A stretch of 64,000 nucleotides of DNA, taken from Datnioides undecimradiatus. Taxonomy: Eukaryota > Chordata > Actinopteri > Lobotiformes > Datnioididae. This document shows, one piece after another, positions 27,155 through 38,538 of the stretch; the stretch's first letter is position 1; each line of letters opens with the position of its first letter. The stretch lies in contig WARS01000031.1 of NCBI GenBank assembly GCA_008933995.1, positions 2,136,001 to 2,200,000 of the forward strand, given 5' to 3'. The position numbers and the translations under genes were made by a program. The notes below the pieces were generated by a model, which saw nothing but the letters and a program-made list of their open reading frames with translations, was not told the DNA's origin and did not search any database.

Positions 27155-28953
27155 CTCTGCTGGTTCTACTTGTTCCAGCCACTTGCCAAGCTGGTTTGCC
27201 AGAAGACAGAGCAGCCCAGTGAAGGGGACAGAGACCCATCTTCATTGTTTCCTCCTATCATCTCTCTTTGTGTACACCCATCCTTATATCCTCCCTCCCT
27301 AGAAAATCTTCTCACTTTTTCTGTGTTCATTGTTGTTATTTGAATGTTCTCACCATTATCAGTGAGAGCAAGTCAGTTTTCATTCTCAGATGTATGAATA
27401 TATGTTTGTTAGAAATCTCATGATGCACGTGCCTTCCTTGCTATGGTCATGTTGACTGCCCCATCAAAATGCTCACAGCCAGCTTGTCAGTTCATGTCGC
27501 CGTGAGAGACACGTAGAGCTGAGTGAAAGTTTTTTTTCCCATCATTTAACTTCTGTCCTCATCTTTTCTTCTTACTTCACCAGAAACATTCTCCAACATA
27601 GACAAATTCCTCTTAATGCTGAAAAAAGGTACAGTACCAAAGTTAAAGTTATATTCTCAGATTTTAGTACAGTCAAATCAAATCTGTACTGTTTTGGTGT
27701 CCCAATTGCTCTGATACCTTAGACCCTTTTCACTAAATTTGCAACAGGCACTTATCAAAACAAGCCCCATAGGTCCAAACCATGCATCACAAATGTATCT
27801 GCAATCTGAGACGTTACAGTCATTTGTGAAATATGACTCTGCCACCATTTCCGACAGACCCCTCGTCTTCTAACTGTAAAACATGATCCTGGGTGAGGTG
27901 AATATATAATACTGGGCTCTTGTCAATGGTTGCCCTGACCTTGATGGTCCAAAATCAACACTGTCAAATGATTACCTGCTGCACTCAGTTACCCAGCAGA
28001 GACAGCTTGAACATAAGGTGTAACATGTAACATTAGAGGGCAGTAGAAGTAACTCTGTGAGGGGCCAGTGGGTTACCCATTACAGCTACACCAGAGGCTT
28101 GTCAAGCATTCACAAGCCACATATGGCAGCTTATTGATTTCTCTCTATGTAAAACAAAGGGGAGTGGCATTGTGACAAGTTAGCTCATCTTTTACTGATT
28201 AGAGAATTAGAAGATTCGATAGGATGACATCAAAGTATGAATATGTTCCACATATATAAAGAGAGAAAAACGGGGCTGTTATCTTAACCATCCAGTTTAC
28301 AAGAGAAGAGGTTTCATTTGCAATAAGCACAGCCCTGAAAACATGATCTTGCAGAGATGTCTCAACTCAAAAGAAAATATGTAAGCCATTAACTTAAGTG
28401 GGGAAAAAAATGAAAATCACCCAAATTGACATGCTAGGTAGGTTTTCAGTGAACAGTGTCATGTCAGATTGTTCTTGGTTTTGTCCATACCTACTTGAGA
28501 AATATTTCAGGGAGGTAGCAGTGGGATCAACCGAATCACAATCTTTCACAAAAGCCTGGGGTGTGTTGTAGCTGCCTGCCAGTCATTCTGCAGGGTCTTT
28601 CTCACATGTTTCGGTAGGTTGAAATGTGTGTGTGCGTGTGTTCAGAGAGTACAAAGCAGAGAGGAGCTGCCAGTGCCTGTGTGGTGGACATATGGCAATG
28701 CCGTGGGCCAGGGGCATCATGGTGGGTGGAGGCACAGGGCACTGGTATTATGTGTGTGTGCATGAGTGTGTGTGTGTGTATGTGTGTGTATGTATGTGTT
28801 GGGATAAATCTAAGACAAAGTTAAAGGATTTAATGAGGCGTGCAGAGGGTCAGCGACAGAAGGAGGGCCCGGCACTCGCCCAGTGATTCTGTGTAAGTGC
28901 ATCTGAAGGAGGGGCCAGTTTGAAGTCCTTGTTATTCTAATACAAAAAGATCA

Positions 28954-28964
28954 CCCCCCCCCCC
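28954..28964. repeat. Poly-C tract
   Basis: Eleven consecutive C residues in gene-free DNA. Confidence 0.9.
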
Positions 28965-31900
28965 AAGCCCCACTTTCCATCTCAGTCCTATTGTCTGCCG
29001 CCTCCACTTCAGGCTCTCTTTCATAGACACATGTGCACAAAGCCCAGCACCAAAATTACTTTTGTAAATGTTATATTAAAAGGTTGTAACAACAACACAC
29101 ACAATGTGAATCTGCAATGTTGAATAAACAACTATACCAAGCAATGTGTGGCTGACAAGACTATGAACTCAATTTGGTTGTGTGTGTCTTGGGGGTGGGG
29201 TGTGTTTATGTGTGTATCTGCTGTGTATCCAGGCTGGAGGGATTCCTTTTTTTTACGAGTCCTGCCTGCCTCTCTCTGAAAACATAGCTGGAATTTTGCC
29301 TTGTATACAAAATGAGGCTAACACAGAATGGTCCGCTTTAGCAAATGAAAAAGTCACTTAATGGTATATATGGTCATATGTGGGAAATCACATTGCCTTA
29401 ACATGGTGTAATCCATATGGAGAGTTGCTGGACAGGAGAGCTAGTGTTATTTTACAAATGATCATTGTGTTCTGTAAGACAGAAATGTTGGCAATGTTGG
29501 TGTTTATGCTTATGGTAGTAGAACATGTAATTCCCCCAAAATGCAGAAATTGTTGATGATTTAATGGGTTCTAAATGCTTATTTGTTACTAATTTCAATA
29601 GAGAAAAAAATCCCATTTCTCTCTCTCTCTCTATTTCTCCCTGTCTGTTGACATAACTGGACGTGAAAAGCTGGGATGACGACCTGCCACAGCACCTTAG
29701 AGTCCTGCACAGTTAAACAGATGTTGACAGGCCAAGACAAAAGGAACACAAAGAACACTCCACAGCTGATGTAAAACAATATTCTGGTCTATTAGAATAT
29801 GCATGGATTCATTTGAAGAGATATTGAGTCATACTTTTTTTTGCCAAATCAGCTCTAACTTTTCTGGAATGCGTTTATGGAGCATTTTCTCCACAGCTTT
29901 TATACAATGCTGGCACTCCTTAACCACTGTGGTAAAACACACTGTTGTGCATTTAACAGTTTCTGCCTTTGTCAGATTTGACCAAAACTGTGAAGAAATT
30001 AGACAACAAAATCAAACATAATAAAGCATTTTGTAAAATTCTTGTTAACACTATTTAAGGCCCCCTCTGGTATGTTCTTATAGGTCTGTGACTGCTGCCC
30101 ATGCGCCCACAGCAGCTGGACTGTAGGTGACAGATGCTTTAAGTTTCCAGTTGGCTGCTAAGAAAAGCACTTTTCACATCTACTTGTCACAGAATGATCT
30201 TTGCTGTCTTATATACTATAGTCTACTGGAGACTGAAGTTAAGTTAGATTGTATGGACAAAACAGAGAGAAAGAGAAAGAGAGAGAGTGTGTGTGGGTTG
30301 ATGAATTTGCACCTGAAAAACACCTAAAACTGTACCATTCTGCATCACTAAATACATATGGTTTACCCCATTTTGTGCGTGTGTGTTGTTGCTTCAAGCC
30401 ATCATACCAATCAGTCGTCTTGTCAACTGGCCTGTAATAATGTTGTCCTACACCGCTGCATTACATCTCTGTTTCATGGCTGGCTTCCTGTTAAGTTTGG
30501 TGCTTGTTGACTTCAACGTCATTTGACCTGTCAAACCCTTTACTTGCAATATTCCTCTTGGGGATTGAATTGACAAGTGTCAATTTGGCACCGAACAGGA
30601 GTGACAAATTCCAATGTCAGTTTTAGTTAAGAGTGCGTGAATCTACCAGGTAACACCAGCTCAACGAGCAAATTTATATTCAGTCTGCCCATTCAACCAT
30701 GTCAGCTAGCTGCTCTGCCAAGCTGTCATTTAAAGGGTTTCAAGGTGAAAGAAATGATAGATGGGTAATCAAAGATGGAACCTGTCAATGCTAAGCAGAA
30801 CCCCTGTAGTCCTCATATATACAAAATGTTTACATTAATTACATTAATTAATCATTTGTAGCATCTTTCCTGGACAGCAACAGTATAACAGGAAAAGATG
30901 AGATGACATTCAACAGTGGTTGCGATCCTGCTGTTGATGCAGTTCATTATCTGCCTTGACCCCTTCACTGCCACCACTTCAAGTTATTCATAAAAATGTG
31001 TATACAGTTCAAACAAATAGAACCGCATTTCATTACTGACTGATATGAGACACAAGCACAGAAATCTGGAGCTGGGCCTAGTTTTTAGATAGATGTAAGC
31101 AGAGTTGACAACTCCACTTATAAGTAGGCAGACAAACAGACACACACACACTTAAACTTCTATACCTGTGAGGAACATCAGTGACATAATCCCTCAGTAT
31201 AATCTAACCCCAAACTCAACTGTCATACGTCTCATGTCCGACTATAAGCTTTACGCAAAACTGTACAAACTCCAAAAAACAACCTTGCTTTCCAGGTGTA
31301 AAAGTCACATTGGTCCTCACAAAGATAGACATCCAGGAGCAGCCAAACATCCAGACGGAGTCAGAGAGCAAGCTGTTGCTCCAACAGGTTGGGAAAGACC
31401 TCAAACATGAACCCCTGCAGGCTCCTCCTGAGAGCTGAGCTATCACTTTCTCTCTCTGCATCCGCTTCTGTCTTCCCTTTCTGCTTTAAATCTCATGTAT
31501 GTACAAACATAAAGTGAAACCATTCTTTGTCTCTGCCAACCCCCTCTACCTTTCACTGTCTGTTTTGTCCTTGCCTATCCCTGCTGTCTTCAAAGTGCCA
31601 GAGGTCATTTCATTTCATGTATAAATAATTCACCAAGGGCCATGCAGCCAGTGTACAGTGGCTGTCTTAAACAAGCAGCAGCTTTGATTTAGCTCTGTCA
31701 CCAGAGCCACAGTGAAGGTCACCTCTCCCCAATGGACAATCCTCTGCAGCCATGGTGGCTGGGGCTGAAACAATTTACAACTGGAATTGTATTACAAGGG
31801 CACAAACACTGTACGTTTTGGGGTTTTTTTAAACAAAAAATAGAACAGCCAAATGTGCTTTCTGTCTTCATTTTTTAATAAAAAAACAGGTTGTGTGATA

Positions 31901-33411
31901 TGAAATGTGCTTCCTGTAGCTCCAGCTGTCGCCAAGAGCAAACAGAACCTTTTTTTTATAACCATCTCTTTTCATTATCATGCTGATTATTTTTGTTGTA
32001 AACTGATAAAAAATAATTCTGCCTCGTCTTCTCTGTGCACCGTTGTCAGATTGTTGGGTTCTCCTCTAAAATAAATTTTGAGAAAGTACAATGTGATGTT
32101 TTGTTTCAGAGTTCGTTTTTATCATTGTTCCTTCATTAATGTGATGTGACAAGTGCTAAGTTCCAAACACAGTGGAGTGTACCTTACACCATAGGAAGGA
32201 TAAAGAAGTTAAGGAGAGTGATGAACTTCTCGCTGCGTGTTTTCTTGGAATTTACAGGGCCTGGAGGCCTGATCAAGGTGACTGCACACAGAATGAGTTT
32301 CCATCTCTAATCTAAAACACACACCATGCTTGTGTGCTCCCTGTAAGTAACCTCTCTTTCAGTAAAGCCAAGATTACAGGTGTGTGTTCAGTGTAAAACT
32401 GTATGTAGTTTAATTCTTGCTTTGCTCTGAGGATGGTTCTAAAGCAGCAGTGATAACACATTATTCTCATGTTACTTATGCTATAGATTACGCAACACTA
32501 GTGCAAATCAGCAGTACAAATGTTATTACATTCTCCCAGGACGCTGTTATGCTTGGTGATCTAACATTCCTCCCTTTGCGAGGTCCCCCAGAGATATTTT
32601 ATTTACTGTATACATGCAACCTCTGACCCAAGCATGCAAAGACATTATACAATTTTTCATTGCCACTCATTTGTTAAGTGAAGATGAAGGCAGGGAAAAC
32701 CTTTATATCCTTACTGAAATTAAGAATTTTCAAAACATTTTCTGTAGTTGAATGACTCCAAATTAGTCATAATAATAACAATGACCCCAGCTGTAGCAGT
32801 GACATCTCATCTCATTTAAAAAAGGTGCTTAAAAGGTGCTAAGTTATCTTTGGACTAAACTTTTGCAGTTCTGCTTTGTTCATTTCGACATGATTAAGTC
32901 ATGTGTCTTCATGTGCACATGTATAGAAGCTCACTGATGCTTATATCGAAACTTGACTGTTAGAAAATACTTTGCTTTGGTCTGATCAGTCAAAACATCC
33001 AAAGACTGCTCAGTCTTGCTCAGTGCTGCTCAGTTTTTAACACATTCTGAGAGAACAATATCATACCAGACCTTGTTGTCCTTCACTGGTCAACTGGACT
33101 TCATGATTTTACCATTTGTTTTTAAACACTTGAATGGTCAGGTTCCTGCCTATAACTGTAATCTAGAAATTCCCTATGATCCTGATTGATGCTTGAGTGA
33201 TTCCAGCAGGGCCCTGTTAATGAATTCAAAATCGTGACTCATAACTACAGCTTTTGCTGTTCAGGCCCCTCAGCCATAGACCTCCTCTTAAAACTCACTG
33301 AATTGTTCATTCTTCTATATATTGTGTGGGGTTTATTTATATATTTATATTTATATATTAGTTATATATTTATATTTATTCTTTTTTTTACTGTGAAGCA
33401 AGTTGCAACTT

Positions 33412-33469
33412 TTCTTCTTCTTCTTCTTTCTTCTTCTTCTTATTATTATTATTATTATTATTATTATTA
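33412..33469. repeat. Compound trinucleotide microsatellite (TTC)n-(TTA)n
   Basis: TTC repeats with one interruption pass directly into about nine TTA/ATT units. An AT-rich stretch (about 33330-33385) precedes it. Confidence 0.95.
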
Positions 33470-33561
33470 GGACATTAGTGATGTTGTAAGATAAGCTGGT
33501 ATGACAAGACCTTTGTGTCTGGAATTTAAAGAATGATGGTGTAGTAGTTAGAAGATATCTG

Positions 33562-33676
33562 TCTCAACTTTCGTTTTGGTGCTGCCCAGCAAACACTGTG
33601 ACATTGAATAGTTGCTGATGCAAGTGCCTGGGCACTGAAAATCTCAGCAGGTGTTGAGCCAAAATGAAAGTTGAGA
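33562..33676. mobile_element. Short inverted-repeat element, possible MITE remnant or hairpin
   Basis: An 18-base left arm at 33562-33579 (TCTCAACTTTCGTTTTGG) is the reverse complement of the right arm at 33659-33676 with one mismatch. Inside them GCCCAG (33584-33589) pairs with CTGGGC (33629-33634). The whole unit is about 115 bp with no open frame. I see no clear target-site duplication, so it may be a non-autonomous transposon remnant or a structured repeat. I cannot name a family. Confidence 0.4.
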
Positions 33677-34640
33677 TTACATCCACAGTGCCGCCTGCTT
33701 CACTTTGGGATATCAAAACCTAAATAAGTTGGGGTTTTTTGTTTGTTTTTTGTTTGGGTTTTTTTTGCCAGATTTAGTTGACACTTGTGTTTTTTATGTT
33801 TGTGTGTGCGTGCCTCTGTGTGGCCCTGAATCTTCTCTTTGTTTCTGGGACACACGGTGATAAGAAATACATAAATCATATACCTATAGGTATGGCTGCG
33901 AATCCACAGGCTCTTATATTATTGGTTTACACAGATACTGACGTTCATATTTACCCACCTCTCTTTCACACACACATACACACACACACAAAATGGGCAG
34001 CTGTAAAGTGCTCACTCAGCACAGCAGCTGCATCAGCAGAGTAAGACAGAATAGAAGGCAGTGTCTTTGTTTGTGTTTGTGTGTGTGTGGTTCAGACAGA
34101 GAGTGCGCATGTGTGAGGAAGAGAGGGTGATGGGGTCTTTGAGCAGACAAAGGGGAATCACTGCTGCTCTCAGCGTCCATTAGACTAACCCTATGGATCA
34201 ATATTGATTCTTACTACCACTGAGCTCTGTCTAAGAGGCTTCTGCTCACGCTGATGCAATGACAGCATTAGCACACATGTCCAGATGGATGGATTCAGAG
34301 GTGGGAGGCTGAACTGCAACCAGAACTAGAGAGAGAGAGCAAAAGAGCGATAAAGTGGCTAAAAAGATTTACAGGTCCAGAGGAGAAAGGCGAGGAGACA
34401 GTAATACTGATAATGTGTGCAGGACAGACACCAAGAGCGAAGGAGAAAGGGGGGGGGGTATAACAGCAAAAGTACAAAACTCAGTTTGCTTATGTAGGCA
34501 CAGTCTGAACCAGAGGATGAAAAACACTCTTGCTCTTTCAGCAGGTCAGTACTTAGTGCATCTTCCCTGATTGACCGCTTAGGAAAACGTAAAAGGAGAG
34601 GGAGGAAGTCTTGCAGCCATGATAATGAAAGCATTAGACA

Positions 34641-34642
<2 letters not shown>

Positions 34643-34672
<30 letters not shown>
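34643..34672. repeat. (TG)15 microsatellite
   Basis: Fifteen uninterrupted TG units, with degenerate TG continuing to about 34704. Confidence 0.95.
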
Positions 34673-34674
<2 letters not shown>

Positions 34675-35788
34675 TGTATGCGTGCGTGTGTGTCTGTGTG
34701 TGTATCCATCTGTAGACTGAGAGAAAGTGATGAGGAAAGAATGAGATGTTTGTTTTTGCCCATGTATTGTGTGTGTTTTCCTGTCTGTACTTCTGCTCTG
34801 ACACCCTCTTGCTTGAATAATAAATAGTGATCAGCTGTTGCTGTAATTTGGTCACCTGACTCTTATTATTTACTCAGCCAGCTGAGTGGATAGAGGGAAC
34901 GAAAGAGTAATCTCTTATGTCAGAAAGCATTTCAGAAGTCTGGGCAGCCTTCCTTTGCACATCCTCCCTGTTTGTTATCTCAGACGGCTCTGAAAGATTC
35001 CTCCCCAGAAGCACAAAGGGCACTGAAGTTGTTTAGTAAAACAGCCCTCTAGATAGGCAATGCATATGCAAACACAACCACGTTAAATATTGCCAGAGGA
35101 AGGTTTGTGTGTAAAGTTTTCAATAGGGATAAATGAAGCTTCAGAGACCCTGAAAGTGCACTTTCTTAATCAACTTCTAATTGTTTCCCTGAAGTCCTAC
35201 ATGAAGAAGCGTTTTCTGTTGTTAGATCTGTTTGGCTTGTTTCAGATAAGAGATTTTTTTCATTTAAATCTTGATTGGTTTAAAGCGCGCAGCATTTGGT
35301 ACTAAACAGATTCTTATGTATATTTATTTTTCAATCCAAAGCTGATGGTAGATGTGGAGTTGTTTCTCCTCAGGTTGCCAGGCCACTGTTAACTGTCCAG
35401 ATGATGGATGCATTTTAAAGCCTTAAACTATTATTAACTATAAGTGTTTCCCTGAAACCAAACACAGATTGTTGCTTATTTACTTACTCGTCATACTGAC
35501 AAATGTAAAGCTGAAATACAGTAATGTCTATGACTATAAAATGTAGACCATTGGATTATGGTCTGTATACCACAGTCACTAATGAGCTGTGTCTTATTCA
35601 TTCAAGATCCATTCTGAATTTGCAATTTGTTGATGTTAGTTTGTCCCTTTACTTCTCATTAAGGCACAAATTACTCATTAATAATGAATCAACCATACCG
35701 ACAGTATATGGATAAATTAGTTTAATACATCACCACTGAATTTTGTCTTCAACCTGTCTTTAAAAGTCTTCATGAGAGCAAAAAAATT

Positions 35789-35807
35789 AAAAAAAAAAAA
35801 AAAAAAA
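35789..35807. repeat. Poly-A tract
   Basis: Nineteen consecutive A residues, preceded by another A run. I found no retroposed coding sequence upstream of it. Confidence 0.9.
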
Positions 35808-37290
35808 GAGCCCACTTGAACTCGTTGGTTAGTGCCTCATGGATTTCCTCATACTATAGCCTTTGGATTTAGTTCACGTTTTCTTTTTCCTTTCGCTTCT
35901 GAGAGGCATCAGTCGGGGATGGCTAAAGCCTGCAGGCTAGTCTTCACACAGGGAAAAAAGAAGCTGGAACACAGTCTGAGCTTTGTGCAGGAACTTGCAT
36001 ATAGAGCACATAGTGTTAGCGTAACCAAGCAGTGCAGCTGGCCTTTCACAACTATGCAACTTTAAGGCAGTGTTTAAATCAAGATGCAAAAGACAAGGAC
36101 CCTGTTCTCCCACACAAACACACACACATAAAAGGGAAAGAAGGAAGGCAAGGGAAACAGAGAAATGTGGAAATGATGAGCCTCAACTGTGGGTCTTGAG
36201 GTAATGACTGCAAATATTAAGACTATTTTGACAACAACAGCTAGAGCAACAGATTTCTTTGGTTTATACAGTTTTGATATATTATCATTATGTTTCTAAC
36301 ATTAGTGATACACAATTAACCACTCTGCTTGGTTTGAATAGCCTTCTTTGTTACTGAGACACCACCAGATATCACTTGGTCATTGAAGGTTAGCAGGTCA
36401 CTCTGCCGCCAAACTGTCAATTAACTTGCAAGTACGTTTCTATGTATAAATGATGGTGGTCTGTGAGCTTAACCGAAAACAGTTTGGATGTAAAAGTGTA
36501 ACACTTTTCCGCTAAGTGAAGTGGTATAAGTTGTCACAATCTTTCTGTAGTGCTTTTATTTTTCCCCAATAAAATTGTTTCCAAACCAGCGACTTTGTGG
36601 CACCAAATTGCATGCAACCCCCAAAATAAGTCATTTTGACCAAACTGTTCAGCAAGAAAGATGAAAAATACCAGGGAGTTCATCCTCCCAGCCCCCAAAC
36701 TCTGTCCACAGCATTCCTCTCATAAATGTGCGGTGCTGGACTATTTTTTTAAGAAGCTGGAGAGAGCTGGTATGTGGATGGGCCCATTATGGAGCTACAT
36801 CTATGGGAGGTTACTGTTATCACTATCAGATCTCCCCTTATGCTCTGACCTGTGGTCCCATAGATATTTCAAGGTTGGATGGCCATATTTTACTAAGGCC
36901 CACCCTCCACCTCACACACAGACACATGCATGCATACTCTTAGCTACCTCTGGACTGACCAGACAAGTACACATCCACAGATGCACTGAAACACAAATAT
37001 AATTTTACTCCCCCTTGTTAATGTATATGCATTAGCACCTGCATGACAAAGACCCTTGAGTCTCTGACATTAGTGTGAGCAGCAGGCGTGGCAGCATTCT
37101 ACAAGGAGGCATCAGCTAGGTGTCAAACGTGTTTACCTCTACCAGTTTCCATCCAACAATAGTCATCCCCACTATCACAATCATCTAATTCTGCAGACTG
37201 AAAATGTCTGTACCACAAGACAAAGCATTTTATTTTGACATCTTCTTTTCCTCCATGAAGCATCGTAACACTTGCTTTCATCCCAGAACA

Positions 37291-37363
37291 CCCATCCCCT
37301 CCCCCCCTTCCTTTTCACTGCCTCCTGCAAGCATTCCTGCCCCTCCCCCCACTAGCCCCCCTT
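37291..37363 (-). other. G-rich block on the minus strand, potential G-quadruplex
   Basis: The plus strand has C runs at 37291-37307 and 37340-37363, so the minus strand carries runs of three or more G with short loops. It lies about 0.6 kb beyond the predicted poly(A) signal of the BASP1-like gene, on its transcribed sense strand. Confidence 0.35.
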
Positions 37364-37971
37364 GCCGGTATGGGTCTGTGAAATGTTGGCAGGGTGTGCT
37401 GCTATGGCATGGAGCCTCAGCAATAGGCTTGGTGATGTGAGAGAGGAAGAGGTGAGGAAAATCAGACAACCTCTAAAAAATTGACTGATTTCTCCAGGTA
37501 CAGTCATATCCTTTTGTTTGCTCAGTCATGTCATGCAGGGTGCATACAATGGGCAGCCATGTTCCACCAACCAAAACATTTGGAATGTGGCCAGTGACCT
37601 AAAGGACATTGCTCTTCGTAGATATGAATAATCAGTCAAACCCTAACCCACTGGAGCTGATATGAGCAGCAGTGGCAGTGGATGTCAACAAGTGGTTTGA
37701 TATTAACAGAGCCTAAATCTTCTGTAAATAACATTGTTCTGCTTCTCCTACAACTATAGTGACAAAAAACCCATTCTTGGGCTTTGGAGGTGGGTGGGAA
37801 ATAGGTTTAGATTACCTAATTAATATTGATTAAAACTGATTGATTAAACTTAAATATGATTGGTTAAAAATAAATCTAAGTAACCCAGCACCACAGACAG
37901 TTGTGACACACTTGATACTGAGAGAATGCATGAAAAGAAAAGAAGATCACTGTAGGCTATAACAATCTTTT

Positions 37972-37977
37972 TTTATT
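37972..37977 (-). terminator. Candidate polyadenylation signal of the BASP1-like gene
   Basis: TTTATT on the plus strand reads AATAAA on the minus strand, about 560 bases after the stop codon at 38539-38541. It is the best hexamer I noticed in a plausible position. Confidence 0.4.
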
Positions 37978-38285
37978 CTCTAATCCGAACAATAAATTTA
38001 AAATGAACAGTCCTCACAGGTACCTTAATTATAAAAGGCCAAAACAGTTATGTCAGGTCTCTGCATATAGTAATAGAAAGGATATATGACATTCTAAATC
38101 AGATAACGTACTAAGAGTGGATGCTGTTCCAATAAACCACTTTGTAAATTTCATTGAGCTCAAACACAAAGACAGATTTCTTCATTTCATTTGTTAATAT
38201 CATATTTACTGTCCAGTATTTTTACTCTGCTGTCCAGTTTCACTATCTGTCTGCACTCACCCTCAAATTCCTGGTCTCTGCACTT

Positions 38286-38356
38286 CCTTTCTGTCTCTCT
38301 TTTTCTGTCTGTCTGTCCATCTGTTTCTCTCACTCTCTCTATTTGTCTGTCTCTTC
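38286..38356. repeat. Pyrimidine-rich simple repeat (TCTG/TCTC)n
   Basis: Imperfect TCTG and TCTC units over about 70 bases, within the presumed 3' UTR of the BASP1-like gene. Confidence 0.8.
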
Positions 38357-38538
38357 TTTCCTCAAGTGGTTGCATTTCATTTTTGGTTACTCAAAAGAAA
38401 ATATCCTTTTGCCTGAGTTACCACTGTGGACATTGCGGTGGTTACAGCATTTCAGAAAGCCTAGCTGTTTTGGGATACCGTGTTGGCTTTCTCACATCAG
38501 AGGATTAAATTGAATTCACATTGATTTAAGATGGCTTT

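Larger units (their letters stand above)
16672..38538. other. Long gene-free interval between nae1 and the BASP1-like gene
   Basis: About 21.9 kb without a coding exon I can support. The first 0.8-1.8 kb is probably nae1 3' UTR, and the last roughly 0.6 kb probably BASP1-like 3' UTR. Between them are AT-rich DNA, many TG/CA microsatellites and short homopolymer tracts, plus a small inverted-repeat element at 33562-33676. Open frames here are short, mostly simple-sequence or without domains. I found nothing resembling TERB1, the gene at this position in human. Confidence 0.6.

Noticed and set aside
34359-34855. Open frames rich in His-Thr on the minus strand
   Set aside because: They translate the (TG)n microsatellite and flanking pyrimidine-rich DNA.
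35789-35807. Poly-A tract as the tail of a processed pseudogene or LINE/SINE
   Set aside because: No coding or tRNA-like sequence and no flanking direct repeat seen next to it.
16672-38538. Possible remnants of TERB1
   Set aside because: I scanned for coiled-coil or Myb-type coding stretches and found none. A profile search could still detect decayed exons.
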